DNA of 64,000 nucleotides from Pseudobdellovibrionaceae bacterium (GCA_020635235.1 JACKAF010000001.1:1-64000); one strand, 5' to 3'. Counted from the stretch's first letter, positions 55,101 to 63,667 are shown. Notes: generated by a model not told the origin, from the letters alone. Program-made: numbers and translations.

Positions 55101-58100
55101 TTTGGGCTGTTCTTCAGGAGGACGGAGAACTCAAAGAAGCAATGTATGAGCTGGAACTCCGCCTCAAAAAGAAGCCCTTTGTAAAAGGTAACCCCAAAGA
55201 AATGTTTGAGGTCCCGCGCGATAAGATGCTCGAATTGAGAAAGAAGTACCTCCAGATGTTCGCTGACATCCGAGACGGGAAGCCCGTGGAGCTGGCGCCT
55301 TGGGCACCGGTCCTACCCGGAAACGGCAACCGCGAGGTTTTGTCCATAGCCTTAACGAACGTCATTCGTTCCATTGACTCGGCTCTCCTCGATACACGCC
55401 AAAAAGACAGCACCGCATTCATGGCGACAAACTTGCCGAAGCTCCATTCGGGGACTGTTCGCGAATACCGCACACTAATCGCGCAGGAAGTAGACGGTAG
55501 CCACGACCCCACGCGTAGCGACAATGTGGCTCGCGTTAAGGCCAAAGCGAGAGAGTTGGCGCCGGTTTCTGCCGAAGCCACAACGGCGACGCAGACACTT
55601 AATCCGCTTCTCGTTTCTTCCTTAGAGGATTTTATCGAACTGACGAATGACGGCGACAGATCGGTCGTAACACACGACTCTCAGGTGCTAGGCCCGAAGG
55701 TCCGCAAGGACCAAGCGGGGCGTACAGTTTCAGCGGAGTTCAAAGATATTCTCAATTGGGCGAAGAAACGCTACGCCGCCGACATCCTGCAGAATCCGTA
55801 CGCCGAACGTTTGATTGATATCATCATGAAGAACCCCGATCTCAGGAGCAAATTTTTTGATAGGATCAGGACGAGCCTTCCTTTTGCAGATCTAGCGCAC
55901 TTTGACCAAGTCAAAAGAATGATCGAAGGGCTACTGGGTGTAGAGGGTGTCCCGCCGGAAACTAATTTCAAGAAAGTAGAAGCCCTCCGAGCCTGGCTGT
56001 ATGAAAAACTCAGGGCCGTAGTGGGCGATCCCGATTCCGAAAACCCAAAATACCCGGCACTCGGAACCCCTGAATATAAGCAAGCCAACGCCGCCGCGCT
56101 TCTTCTAGCCATGATCGATAGGCGTAACCAGTCTGGGCAAGATCCTCGGGCCGCTCAGATCCGCCGCGCGCTGGGTGGTAACCTAGCGTTCACTCCTGAA
56201 GGCAATTGGCCGCTAGCTAGAAAAGAGTTTGAAGGTCTCAAGAAATTAGACGAGTTGGCCGCAGGTAGCGATGACAAAGCGGATTTTGCCAGACGCAAGC
56301 GAGATCAGTACCACGCAGTCCTGAGCTTTCTGCACAATCAGGGAAAAGGTAAGCTCGGATTGCATTCCGCAAGCCGAATCAAAATGCTTCAGGATAGTAG
56401 CGAATCCAACTGGGATGTGCTCACTCACCTGACCAAGGCGATCCCTCATCTTGGCGGCAACAATTACGCTCGCGAGCGCCTAGAGGACATGCTTCAGTTC
56501 TATGATGAAAAGAAGCTGCACGCCCTAGCGGAACTCTTTGATCCGAACTACCTGAATCACCGCCGCGCTACGCAGATCCACGAACAAGTGCGCCGGCAAC
56601 TCATTGACGCCCTTGCAAAAAGTCCGAACGGCCAACTGGACGAAGCCAACCAGGAGAAGCTAGATGAGCTTGTCGCACTTAGAATCGCAATGGAAATTGT
56701 TCCGCAGCTCCTTACGACCGCTCTCGCGAGTAACTCCCCCAACTTCCAAGCGACGGTGGAAGCGGAAAAAGAACGTCTTATCGCTGAGCGAAAGGACGCC
56801 ATTCGTGAGGAAGTCGAGAAGGACATCCGCCGCAACGCCGCCCGGCAGGTATTGATCGCAAAGTTCGCCACAGAAGGGCTAAATCCAGAGCTTCTGGACG
56901 AAAGTAAGTTGGGAAGCATCGCCCAGCCGGGAAGCAAACTTTGGGAAATGAGCCACGATCCTCAGTTTCTGCGTACAGTTGCACCCTTATTAAAGGATCC
57001 ATCCTTACTCAAGGCACGCAATGACGCAAAAATAAACTTTGAAGGAATCCCGGCCCATGATGGCCAACCCGCTCGAGAAGGCTGGGTCGATATCGTTCGA
57101 AAGAATAGACCGGCACAAAAACAGACGGTTGATTTCTTAGAAAAGCACTTCTTCGCTCCGGCTCGTGCGATGGTCCGCGAAGAGCACCCAGGATTTGATC
57201 GACTATCAGAAGATGAGCAGTGGAAGCTCGTCACCGCCAAAGCCGAAGATGCCTTCTTGAGCCGCCATGTATTTGAGCAGCTTTACCATGAAATCAAGCT
57301 CAAGAGGCATTTACGTGACAATATCAAGCCGTTCGCAGACGCTCAGCAGGATATCCTTGATCTCTTTGACCAAACTCGCGATGAATTGCGGGCGGAGCAT
57401 GGAGACAACTGGCGGGAGCTTCCTCCGGCTACAAAGCGGGCAAAGATTGCTGAGCGCGCTCGGCAGTTGCTGGCAAAATTGCCCGACTCGCCGGATACCG
57501 AAAGAAATAAGGCTCGAGTGGCCCACTTTAACGCCCTCCTGTCCTACATGAACGAAAATGCCGTGAGCGGTGGCAAGTCGCCCTCGATCATTTATCCGGA
57601 TCCCGATCAATTTTTGGATCGGGTACACGCCGCGGCCAACATCGGCGAGCTGGGCCTGCATTCCCCGCTTGATGAGCGCCGCAAAAGAGAACTCGAGAGG
57701 GGCGAGCAGGAGCAGGAAGAACAAATTCGAAGAATCAATTTTTTGACTTCGATGGCCGATCGTCGTCTTAGAAGTCTGCAGCTAGAACAAACGATAGCGA
57801 ATCAGAATTTAAACGGTTTATTTGGGATCCTTATGGGTAAGTTGAAAGGCAAGATCCCGACCGACCAACTCTCCTCAAAGAGTGACAGCGACAAAGCTTT
57901 CGTCCGAGAATTCCGAGCTTACTTCGATGCCTCCGAAGCAAGTTTAAAAGACGAATACCTATCCCCTGAACTTACGGCGGAACAGTGGCAAAAGTGGGAC
58001 CGATTGATTGCCATGGCAACCGGTTCACGCAGCGAACATTTCTTCGGTGCCGGGGAGGACATCATTGAACAGATACACTATTGGAGCGGTGTCAAGCGAG

Positions 58101-58219
58101 GCATTGAGACAGCAGTTAAGGACGCCAAGAAAAAACAAGAGGAAGCCCAGGCAGGCGGAAAAAGCCTTTGGGCGACAATACGGAAGCAACCCGAAGCTGA
58201 CTCTTATCGCACTACGTAA
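49133..58219 (+). CDS. Giant exported protein, N-terminal reading frame (3,028 residues)
   Basis: No family recognised. ATG 49133 is preferred over the first in-frame start (48974) because it begins a clear signal peptide (YIAHACAALLLLTTSAQAES) with GAGGGG just upstream. After a Gly/Pro/Ser-rich linker the protein is soluble, highly charged and overwhelmingly helical, rich in Lys, Glu, Asp, Arg and Ala, with coiled-coil-like stretches (AELKAEREKERKKAEASAAK). No transmembrane segment, catalytic motif or obvious tandem repeat is seen. The frame ends at 58219, but the following frame continues the same character without a start codon, so the native product is probably about 4,440 residues. It heads an operon with the genes to 63629. 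Confidence 0.75.
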   Translation: MNFRSYIAHACAALLLLTTSAQAESSGPGNVPPSYGSPFSNPGHAGPSSQSEGGKDLATILREPLPSRNTERVKALKDRIAQLESAKAGLDREFQMNPNMGEQDLTRLVGDYQGFIYPSAGNETASLGDVINPGINLQTRIGNLKKYAGGTMRDLILQYRIELITLEKQRDMRERNVNCGGEVQDDPDGKKLLFVERRDGKTDYIKGRDDALFALFGTRESAKALRKKYLNDMSRFLGDVIKNCDASSKMVESIKAIFPIHARLFRDVREEDFNRNLAALIDSAMLILDFEDKELRKGWGDQLILRGEETLDRFAEDAPVELAPTLKKRLADIAKNPRLSVQKDARTTVALLSGSDKARQFRQFLNLGEKDVGSLSALTEAVGSNDPFRSNNPVTTGQHFTKPSDIAARLHYGHSPKALEALDYQPSGNREDARKQLLRMLEATKKPDFAGFFPTGNKPKGLQPLPDETRAAYRRVVEKALARVDGFKPEQPHATPYIVQLTEEQNLITAAKEACENDVEENLSSIADFVAKSTQQPLPPSARVQLLKFPRSYRVLLAALSKQMVRDLRTVEIDIKDRQPALRAAMKIEERQKFLNELIFSPSLPKLGALIHSLDWKAVFDLSSTSEAYADFNPYREKHESLTPGNKDQLREKIITRILAAMARGKEYVDSENPKKTDFACADSDVVDLGTLLMSVIDNWEGTKGFIPDYLDKWKGATIGNYSHDFVDFMQELNLYNLGKYKPNDPELTAERERARRRGLSMNSGDRVRFLTRHELTEDDKKALAALKSGPLGDRFKREDPTGYANLHAHPTRYGIQEASNLYGKYSPYNVPDYVSTYRKNQFRQSNHRFVESALKVLDNPVKFDDLIDRFGDYYLKRTGQQLHHALQASRDTLKKMHEALLAEEKAGVASEKRKRIVAALMGLDYNRLTDAQKAALPLWDFYEYVPKADKITLRRVLLEDKYDLPTEFASAKGRSLAQLYAKELENAPADVLALLPHLRASDLVMLQEIQGKSTKEAFTEFLTSLRAPEGLSVDSIRRAIKKMYLQVDPWYLEDQLQGRAKIYQGLNGYLKEKKVNIAPAMIENLNNYALVGFEQLKKRLPEEEFLKLMRLLEDGINKNPTPQWANLVAQTILAQQDVALTDEEIEFPSTFFNQIMASEISRFLLTDPALRQKLPPDRIRDYLTARAHEAARLRNLYEVQAANENNENKRDTLKDLASRFGQEANDLDNEVDIPHIQLANHYLNHTPYSGRGMVFAHSDNLENMDSDTFRSVVTDPHAMDLTQLKRLQAELGGAKDELPKKSEERKKGSLKFFETLSSNQAVNSTPTIMNCLSKASKEQRDFNVQEVNDCYKELYQKLYALMHFMGADSTTLKHAFVGLLPFDKQVFGGLSDITALLKPGTRLQIVDGKVVRNSLPDFIKNMSNEDLLDLSLLLYQYESGEMPAFLAQKKLEAQAEIDEIERSQDRRRYIHTLALQLGADFLRSPEKYTFPRGVDPKDARSLYAYATFQLSQLNNPNLAAEFKRRKQEMVDETFYRDYPLARMFMSDSQEMKDLRASLKKNSKLYNNGITFADRGWLPSRMLAAEILHRIGEGKLRYETNPGSSIGLMDGPFKQNFDWNRVLNPTLEDPPGKSLDHLLFRVFHQEGLPTGSRFNEPSAWWNWAEEKPAPIFVDGARFLRVYDTSGKTADQVIADLTAQGLENPELTLSLANIDVAAWRASGKRGQGRIALTPSFVPTYLQTTLLTRKLKDVAAKAETDPKVAELKAEREKERKKAEASAAKTAEFNAIVSTEIEQRQKQLASHLPTFPPKALKGAELDNWVARLSQDEKEALLHYANLQSRNKSFPERVPSWASWAVALEQKYPPRLLELKWGLDEAVPITTAKYYSDKIADHKVTLANATDSQLAALFRAHSLGELGGDPSRDTTEDLKKSIRFGHTGPNVRTSIDQVRATLLEEQRKLREKAKDPLAVVELYTDFNYGLPTGYDAYLWAVLQEDGELKEAMYELELRLKKKPFVKGNPKEMFEVPRDKMLELRKKYLQMFADIRDGKPVELAPWAPVLPGNGNREVLSIALTNVIRSIDSALLDTRQKDSTAFMATNLPKLHSGTVREYRTLIAQEVDGSHDPTRSDNVARVKAKARELAPVSAEATTATQTLNPLLVSSLEDFIELTNDGDRSVVTHDSQVLGPKVRKDQAGRTVSAEFKDILNWAKKRYAADILQNPYAERLIDIIMKNPDLRSKFFDRIRTSLPFADLAHFDQVKRMIEGLLGVEGVPPETNFKKVEALRAWLYEKLRAVVGDPDSENPKYPALGTPEYKQANAAALLLAMIDRRNQSGQDPRAAQIRRALGGNLAFTPEGNWPLARKEFEGLKKLDELAAGSDDKADFARRKRDQYHAVLSFLHNQGKGKLGLHSASRIKMLQDSSESNWDVLTHLTKAIPHLGGNNYARERLEDMLQFYDEKKLHALAELFDPNYLNHRRATQIHEQVRRQLIDALAKSPNGQLDEANQEKLDELVALRIAMEIVPQLLTTALASNSPNFQATVEAEKERLIAERKDAIREEVEKDIRRNAARQVLIAKFATEGLNPELLDESKLGSIAQPGSKLWEMSHDPQFLRTVAPLLKDPSLLKARNDAKINFEGIPAHDGQPAREGWVDIVRKNRPAQKQTVDFLEKHFFAPARAMVREEHPGFDRLSEDEQWKLVTAKAEDAFLSRHVFEQLYHEIKLKRHLRDNIKPFADAQQDILDLFDQTRDELRAEHGDNWRELPPATKRAKIAERARQLLAKLPDSPDTERNKARVAHFNALLSYMNENAVSGGKSPSIIYPDPDQFLDRVHAAANIGELGLHSPLDERRKRELERGEQEQEEQIRRINFLTSMADRRLRSLQLEQTIANQNLNGLFGILMGKLKGKIPTDQLSSKSDSDKAFVREFRAYFDASEASLKDEYLSPELTAEQWQKWDRLIAMATGSRSEHFFGAGEDIIEQIHYWSGVKRGIETAVKDAKKKQEEAQAGGKSLWATIRKQPEADSYRTT

Positions 58220-61200
58220 CAAGACTCTCAAGGAAGAGAACGAACGTCTTAAAGAACTCAACGCCTGGGCACAGGACCTCTACGCTCGAGCGGCTTCGGA
58301 ATACGTCGGCTACCACAAGCTCTATGAAGACGGTATTCCCGTCGATAACCCGACTGGGATGGGCCAACCCACGCCGGCCTGGGCGAACGCCTACGCCCTT
58401 GAAGCCCTGCTGGACTACCGTCGCACCCTGCAGCGGGGAAAAGAACTTGCCAAGAGCCTTCAAATCCCGGGCCACTCGACAGATGCGGTTCCTAGACTCG
58501 ACGGCACGGATCCGGACACGGAACTCGAACGCCGCGCCATCAATGAATGGATAGATAGCGCTCTTGCCGAAGATAGGCTCTTTGGCTTTGGGAAAATCGA
58601 TCCCAAGGCATTGGAAAGAGAAATTCTTGCTATCCGTAATGCAGAGGGCGGTAAGGATCTCCCTGCCTATGCGGTTTATCGAACCGCGTTGACCAATCTC
58701 CAACGCCGGGGAGCCGCAAGTACCTTTGCTGGGTTCTGGCAAGACGCTCATAAAGAGTCCACCGCGAAGCGCGCCAAAGAAGAGCGGATTATTCGTCAGC
58801 TGGGAGCCGCCAGAGTTCAGATGCCTGATGGTTCGTGGCGTACGCTCAAGCTCGATTGGAATGGATCTACGTGGGATGCGAGCAAACTCGATGTGGTGGC
58901 ATTGACTTACGGCCTCGATAACCCCACGCGCGTACGATTCGAAGGAGAGACGGTACCCGTCAATCTAAAAACATTGGTCGAGGAAGCGGGCGAGATTTCA
59001 CACGAGAAGATCGATCTCCTAAAGCAAATCAAGAACGCTACACGCCAGGCTTTTGACGGTCACCACAATGGTGGCCACGCCGGCAAATTTCAGTTTAACG
59101 AAAATACGGTCGCTACCCTTTCTCTCGATGAACGCGGGGTAGAGCATTTTACATACGAAGACGCCGCTCCCTACCGCGAAAAAATCAAGGCTATTCTGGG
59201 TAGACTCCGCGAATGCCAACGCATCTGGGGTGCAATTTTAGGTGAAATGCGTGAGCTCGTAAATATCCCGGCCGAAGCCTTCTTCGTTGGGGACTTCAGG
59301 AGAATTGCGGAGGCAGGTGACATTCTTCTAGGAAATGAAGACCAGCGAGGCAAGAAGCTAAATGAGTGCGCCAAGTCTAGCCGGGCCGCCTACCATGAGC
59401 TCCAAAGCTACGGAAGCATCAAGTACTGGGACGAGATAAAGCCCGGAGATGACCAACAAGCGGATGGAAGTCTAATGCTATACGTTGAGCCAACCTCAGC
59501 GGAAGACATCGCGATGAATCTCATGATTTCTTCCTTTGCTATGCTGGCACAAGAGGCCCTCACCCACCACGAAAACTTCGAAGATCTCGACGCGCAGTTC
59601 AGAGAGGCACTTGTCTGGGCCGCAGTGGAAATTGTCACCCTAGGGGCGGGCAAGCTCCTTACCATGGGTCGGGCGGGTCTTAAACTGCTGTTGTACGCCT
59701 CCCGTACTGTACAGTGGGCAAAGAATGCTTACCGGGTTGGCAAGTTTGCGATCCGCACCGCGGGCATGGTGACTAAGATGATCAAAGCCGCCCGGCTGGC
59801 CGCACGCTTTAACCGCCTAGGCGGGGTTATCAACTACGAATACATGCGCGCCAAAACGCGTATGCTCACCTCCGCCGGTGATGGTCCCTTGGAATGGAAA
59901 GATGCCGTCAACGCCATCTGGTGGACAGACGACGAAGCAGAGACGAAAAAATGGAAAGAGTACATCGACAATCACGCCAAAGGCCCGACGGCGCTCGATC
60001 CGTCGATTGATACGAACGGCAACATGATTCCCGACTACTATGAAACCGGAAGCATGCCCGCAGTGGCACAGCGCTATGCCGACACAGAAAAAGAGTTTTA
60101 CAAGTCAATGGCTACATTTGCCTTCATGGCTCCAATTGGAGCCGGCTTGGGTTACCTAATCCCTGCGCGGTACGCCGCACTCATCGATCCGCTTTCATTT
60201 GGTTTGGCGGCGGCGGGTACAGAGGTCGGGTTCCAAGGTGCGGAACACGGGTTCGGAAACATCGATTACGAGAAAGTAGCGATTCGAGGCGGAACAAGCA
60301 CATTGTACGGTGCGCGCTTCCCTGGATTTTTCGCGGACTTCGCCGCCAATACGGCGGTCGACGTTATGGGCGCTGTGATTAACTATCACAAGTCCAACCG
60401 CGATCTCGAAGCTTTTGGGCTGAAACCGAACGAACCCATTGGCCAGACGTTTATGGGCGTTCCCATCACGACGATCACCGACGCCGTAGGTTCCAACATG
60501 GGAATGAACCTCTACTTCGCCAACCAGGCTAGGAAGCGGTACAAGGTGGATTTGATCAAGCGACGACTTGAGAAGAGTCGCCCGCAAACTTTGGCCGATT
60601 TTCAAAGACTTCAGGCGGAGCTAAAAGCAGAAGTACCGGAAATGTTTGAGGCCCTCAAGCAAATGGAAGGGAAAGATGTCGCGGGTCTCATCCGAAGCCT
60701 GGAAGCCAAAGCAAAGCCCGGCAACGATGCCCAGAAATTTTTGGACCACCTGAAACAGATGAGTGAGAAGGGCCTCCTACCGGTGTCTCTGGATGAACTC
60801 AAAACGGATGACTTTGCCAATAGCCGCCGCTCTGTCGGTGAAATTGCGGAATCTAGAAAGAGCCGCGAACTTGCCGACTTCTGGCATAAATGGAACACCG
60901 ATCGCGCCTCGGTCTCGGCCGAAGAGATCATTCGAATGGCCCAGCGCCACACGCCCAATAACGCAGACAACCCGATGTGGCGGTTCGCGCAAGAGGATAA
61001 CCCCGTACTAGCGCTACTCGGGCCGAAAGAAATTCTCACTAAGTACGATCCGAATAACGCCGCTCACAAGGATCTTCTACCGTTCCTGGCGCAGCACTAT
61101 TTTGTCGGTCACAAACCGCCGCCGCCGCCGAACGAGGGTCTACACGAGGCAGTCGCCGCGCACGAACAAGATGGCAATTTTGCAGCTCTCGCAAAGCGTC

Positions 61201-62453
61201 TGCTTCAACCGGTCTACAACTGGCGGTACAACCAACAGAGCAAGGCAGCCGAACGCTACCAGCAACGGCTCGAGGGCTTCTCGCACTTCCTCGGTATTCG
61301 CCTAAAGGGTGGCGGCCAGGATGATATCAAAGCTATCCGAAAGGAATACAAGACGCTCGAAAGCGCGCAAGCCCTCGCACAGGCGCTCAAAAAGGGCCAG
61401 ATTAGCTTGCAGGATTCCGTGTCGTCCTTCGGAGTCGCGCATACAGACAACGCCATGGCACTACTCGGCAGGGACGATCAAAAAGCTATTTATCGCCGAG
61501 ATTCACCCGCTCACGCGCGTGAAATCGAGCGTACCGAAGAGGTTGGCAAGAAACTCGACCAGTACGATCAAGACACCGCCATACTTAACGCCCCAGATGG
61601 GGACAAACGGTTCAAAGACGCGGCGGATGCTCAGCGGCAGAAAAAAGACGCCCGCGCGCGAATCGATCAACTCTTAAAGGAGTTAATGGACGTCCAAGGC
61701 GCAGCGGATCCTCAAATTGTTATTCGCGCCGCGGCCCAATTGCCGACAAAGCATTTAGATCTCAATGATCCGGTGACCCAGCAGTTTGTGAAATTCATGG
61801 CTTCTCAAAATGGTGTCCCCGAGGCCTACGTCCGCCACGCGGTGGCCGATGGTAGGTACGGAGACACAATGGTCCACGTTCTCGAAAACGGACGCATCAT
61901 CGGAGCGTTTAGTCGGGCGACGGGATTCAGTTACGATACGATGATGCGGGCCTATCCCAAAGCACTGGAAGAGAGTACGAAGAACATGACTCTCATCGAA
62001 GCCCTGCACCCGGATCACCTAAGCAGCCCTGAATTTGGGGCAGCGATTCGCCACCAGGCGGCGCTCGTCGAAGTGAAAAAGGTGGAAGACGCCCCGACGC
62101 CAGAGCAGCGTGCCGCAAAAGTGGACGATCTCGTCCGCCAGCCTTACTTCGCTCAAGGCGCTGGCTACGACCTGGTACCGGTTCAGCATCTGGATCTCGG
62201 CCTACCCAGTTCCGGTGGCAGAGACGCCAAGCTCGTACCAGGTCCCAACGGCACGATGGTACCTAGCGGAAGCCCAGAGCACCGCAAATTTATTAAAAAC
62301 TTGGCGCAACGTGCGTCAGTAAACCCCGACAAGTTCCTGCGGTGGCTGCAGAAAAAGCAAAACAGCGGTACAATACCAAAGGAAGCCACCATTTCAGATC
62401 TACTGACAGAATTTGCAAACAACGGGACCCGGGTTACCCCCACTATAAAATAG
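58164..62453 (+). CDS. Giant exported protein, C-terminal reading frame (about 1,430 residues)
   Basis: This frame is +1 to the preceding one and is open back to 58008, but its text before about 58,160 is shadow translation. There is no ATG near the junction and no signal peptide, so it is best read as the continuation of the same protein. Removing one base at the A5 run (58159-58163) or the A6 run (58130-58135) joins the frames. Contents: coiled coil KEENERLKELNAW, a Gly-rich hydrophobic region (VWAAVEIVTLGAGKLL, about 59610-59700), a calcium-binding-like DTNGNMIPDYYE (60009-60044), a second hydrophobic Gly/Ala segment (FMAPIGAGLGYLI), a Pro run near 61120, and a helical C-terminus. Confidence 0.7.
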   Translation, partial: AFGRQYGSNPKLTLIALRNKTLKEENERLKELNAWAQDLYARAASEYVGYHKLYEDGIPVDNPTGMGQPTPAWANAYALEALLDYRRTLQRGKELAKSLQIPGHSTDAVPRLDGTDPDTELERRAINEWIDSALAEDRLFGFGKIDPKALEREILAIRNAEGGKDLPAYAVYRTALTNLQRRGAASTFAGFWQDAHKESTAKRAKEERIIRQLGAARVQMPDGSWRTLKLDWNGSTWDASKLDVVALTYGLDNPTRVRFEGETVPVNLKTLVEEAGEISHEKIDLLKQIKNATRQAFDGHHNGGHAGKFQFNENTVATLSLDERGVEHFTYEDAAPYREKIKAILGRLRECQRIWGAILGEMRELVNIPAEAFFVGDFRRIAEAGDILLGNEDQRGKKLNECAKSSRAAYHELQSYGSIKYWDEIKPGDDQQADGSLMLYVEPTSAEDIAMNLMISSFAMLAQEALTHHENFEDLDAQFREALVWAAVEIVTLGAGKLLTMGRAGLKLLLYASRTVQWAKNAYRVGKFAIRTAGMVTKMIKAARLAARFNRLGGVINYEYMRAKTRMLTSAGDGPLEWKDAVNAIWWTDDEAETKKWKEYIDNHAKGPTALDPSIDTNGNMIPDYYETGSMPAVAQRYADTEKEFYKSMATFAFMAPIGAGLGYLIPARYAALIDPLSFGLAAAGTEVGFQGAEHGFGNIDYEKVAIRGGTSTLYGARFPGFFADFAANTAVDVMGAVINYHKSNRDLEAFGLKPNEPIGQTFMGVPITTITDAVGSNMGMNLYFANQARKRYKVDLIKRRLEKSRPQTLADFQRLQAELKAEVPEMFEALKQMEGKDVAGLIRSLEAKAKPGNDAQKFLDHLKQMSEKGLLPVSLDELKTDDFANSRRSVGEIAESRKSRELADFWHKWNTDRASVSAEEIIRMAQRHTPNNADNPMWRFAQEDNPVLALLGPKEILTKYDPNNAAHKDLLPFLAQHYFVGHKPPPPPNEGLHEAVAAHEQDGNFAALAKRLLQPVYNWRYNQQSKAAERYQQRLEGFSHFLGIRLKGGGQDDIKAIRKEYKTLESAQALAQALKKGQISLQDSVSSFGVAHTDNAMALLGRDDQKAIYRRDSPAHAREIERTEEVGKKLDQYDQDTAILNAPDGDKRFKDAADAQRQKKDARARIDQLLKELMDVQGAADPQIVIRAAAQLPTKHLDLNDPVTQQFVKFMASQNGVPEAYVRHAVADGRYGDTMVHVLENGRIIGAFSRATGFSYDTMMRAYPKALEESTKNMTLIEALHPDHLSSPEFGAAIRHQAALVEVKKVEDAPTPEQRAAKVDDLVRQPYFAQGAGYDLVPVQHLDLGLPSSGGRDAKLVPGPNGTMVPSGSPEHRKFIKNLAQRASVNPDKFLRWLQKKQNSGTIPKEATISDLLTEFANNGTRVTPTIK

Positions 62454-62465
62454 CTGGAGAATAGT

Positions 62466-63629
62466 ATGCAGAAGAAGCAATTGATGATTCTTGGAGGAGT
62501 GGTCGCAACAATCGCAGTCGGCATAGCCGCCTATTTTTTGAGTTGCAAACCGATGCTCACGATCATTTCGACTCAGGCCCGCATGGGAGAGCTTGAACCG
62601 TGTGGTTGCCAGCAGGCAAATAACCAGCTCGGAGGCGTTGCCCGTGAGGCCAACGTGCTAAAGAAATGGAGCAATGGTAAGAATACGCTGTTCCTTTCGC
62701 CCGGCCAGCTTTTTCTCCCGGAAACATTTATCGAATACGAGAAAAAGGAAGAGCATTATTCCCAAAAAGCGTCTTTTGTAGTCAAAGCAATGAATCAGTT
62801 AGGCGTACAAGCGGCCTCTATTTCGGCTGAAGACACTGCGCTCGGTCTAAAGCGATTGGAAGAACTCGCCGCAGAAGCTAAGTTCCCGATCCTAAGTGCG
62901 AATTTGCTAAATAAGAAAACGAAGCAGCCTATTCTCAAGACCTATGAGATTTTCAGGTTTGGTGACAACTACACCGTCGCCGTCACCGCCGTAACAGAAC
63001 CGAGCAAGATCGGTATGCCCGTAAGCAAGGATGTTTCTATTCAGTCACCCGCGGATGCATTGCGGCCGCTGATGGACAACGTCTTCAAAGAGGCCAATCT
63101 TGTTGTCGTGCTTTCGGATTTGAACGACAACGCTCGTGATACCTTGGTTAGGGATTTCCCGCAGATAAATCTGGTTTTGGGCGGAATTAGTAATATTGGG
63201 AACCACCGAGTTTATCAGGTAAATAACTCGAGCATGCACCTGACTACCTCTGTTAAAGGCCGCCAAATGGCCCGCGTTCAAATCGAAATGGGCCCAGCCC
63301 AGCAGCCGTTTTTCAATAAGGAGTTTGCAAGCTACATCCGTGAAGAAAAGAAATGGCGCGAAGATCGCATTGCCGAATTAAAAGCTAAGATGTCATCGGC
63401 GACGGGCAACGCACAAGCGCAGCTCGAGATGGGAGCAGATAAGCTTAAGTTTGAAATCGCCGATCTCGAAGCCATCCCAGTCGAGAAGGCATCGAAAAGC
63501 CTTTACTACACCTCTGAAGTCATTGACCTCGACGCCGCTTGGGACAAACCGGAAAACGCGCTCGCGCAGGTGGTTACGGAGTTCAAGAAATCCGTCCACG
63601 ACATCGCGGTTCGCGAGGCCGGACACTAG
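62466..63629 (+). CDS. Membrane-anchored UshA/5'-nucleotidase-like protein without metal motif
   Basis: 387 residues. The N-terminal hydrophobic segment (LMILGGVVATIAVGIAAYFL) ends in SC, so it is either a lipoprotein with a poor lipobox or a signal anchor. GELEPCGCQ followed by LGGVAREA is the signature of a UshA-like family found near exported or redox proteins in delta-proteobacteria; paired cysteines are conserved there. The DxH and GNHD motifs of active metallophosphoesterases are not visible. The C-terminal part is charged and coiled. GGAG precedes ATG 62466, twelve bases after the giant gene, so they are co-transcribed. Confidence 0.65.
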   Translation: MQKKQLMILGGVVATIAVGIAAYFLSCKPMLTIISTQARMGELEPCGCQQANNQLGGVAREANVLKKWSNGKNTLFLSPGQLFLPETFIEYEKKEEHYSQKASFVVKAMNQLGVQAASISAEDTALGLKRLEELAAEAKFPILSANLLNKKTKQPILKTYEIFRFGDNYTVAVTAVTEPSKIGMPVSKDVSIQSPADALRPLMDNVFKEANLVVVLSDLNDNARDTLVRDFPQINLVLGGISNIGNHRVYQVNNSSMHLTTSVKGRQMARVQIEMGPAQQPFFNKEFASYIREEKKWREDRIAELKAKMSSATGNAQAQLEMGADKLKFEIADLEAIPVEKASKSLYYTSEVIDLDAAWDKPENALAQVVTEFKKSVHDIAVREAGH

Positions 63630-63667
63630 CCAAGAAACCAGCGCCACTCTCGTTTACAGCCTGTTTT

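Noticed and set aside
58130..58136. Programmed -1 frameshift at AAAAAAC in the giant gene
   Set aside because: The heptamer is not in the required phase relative to the zero frame, and the change needed is +1, not -1.
58008..58163. Independent start of the second giant-protein frame at ATG 58008
   Set aside because: The translation before about 58160 is a shadow of the first frame and would require a 212-base overlap; no ribosome site.
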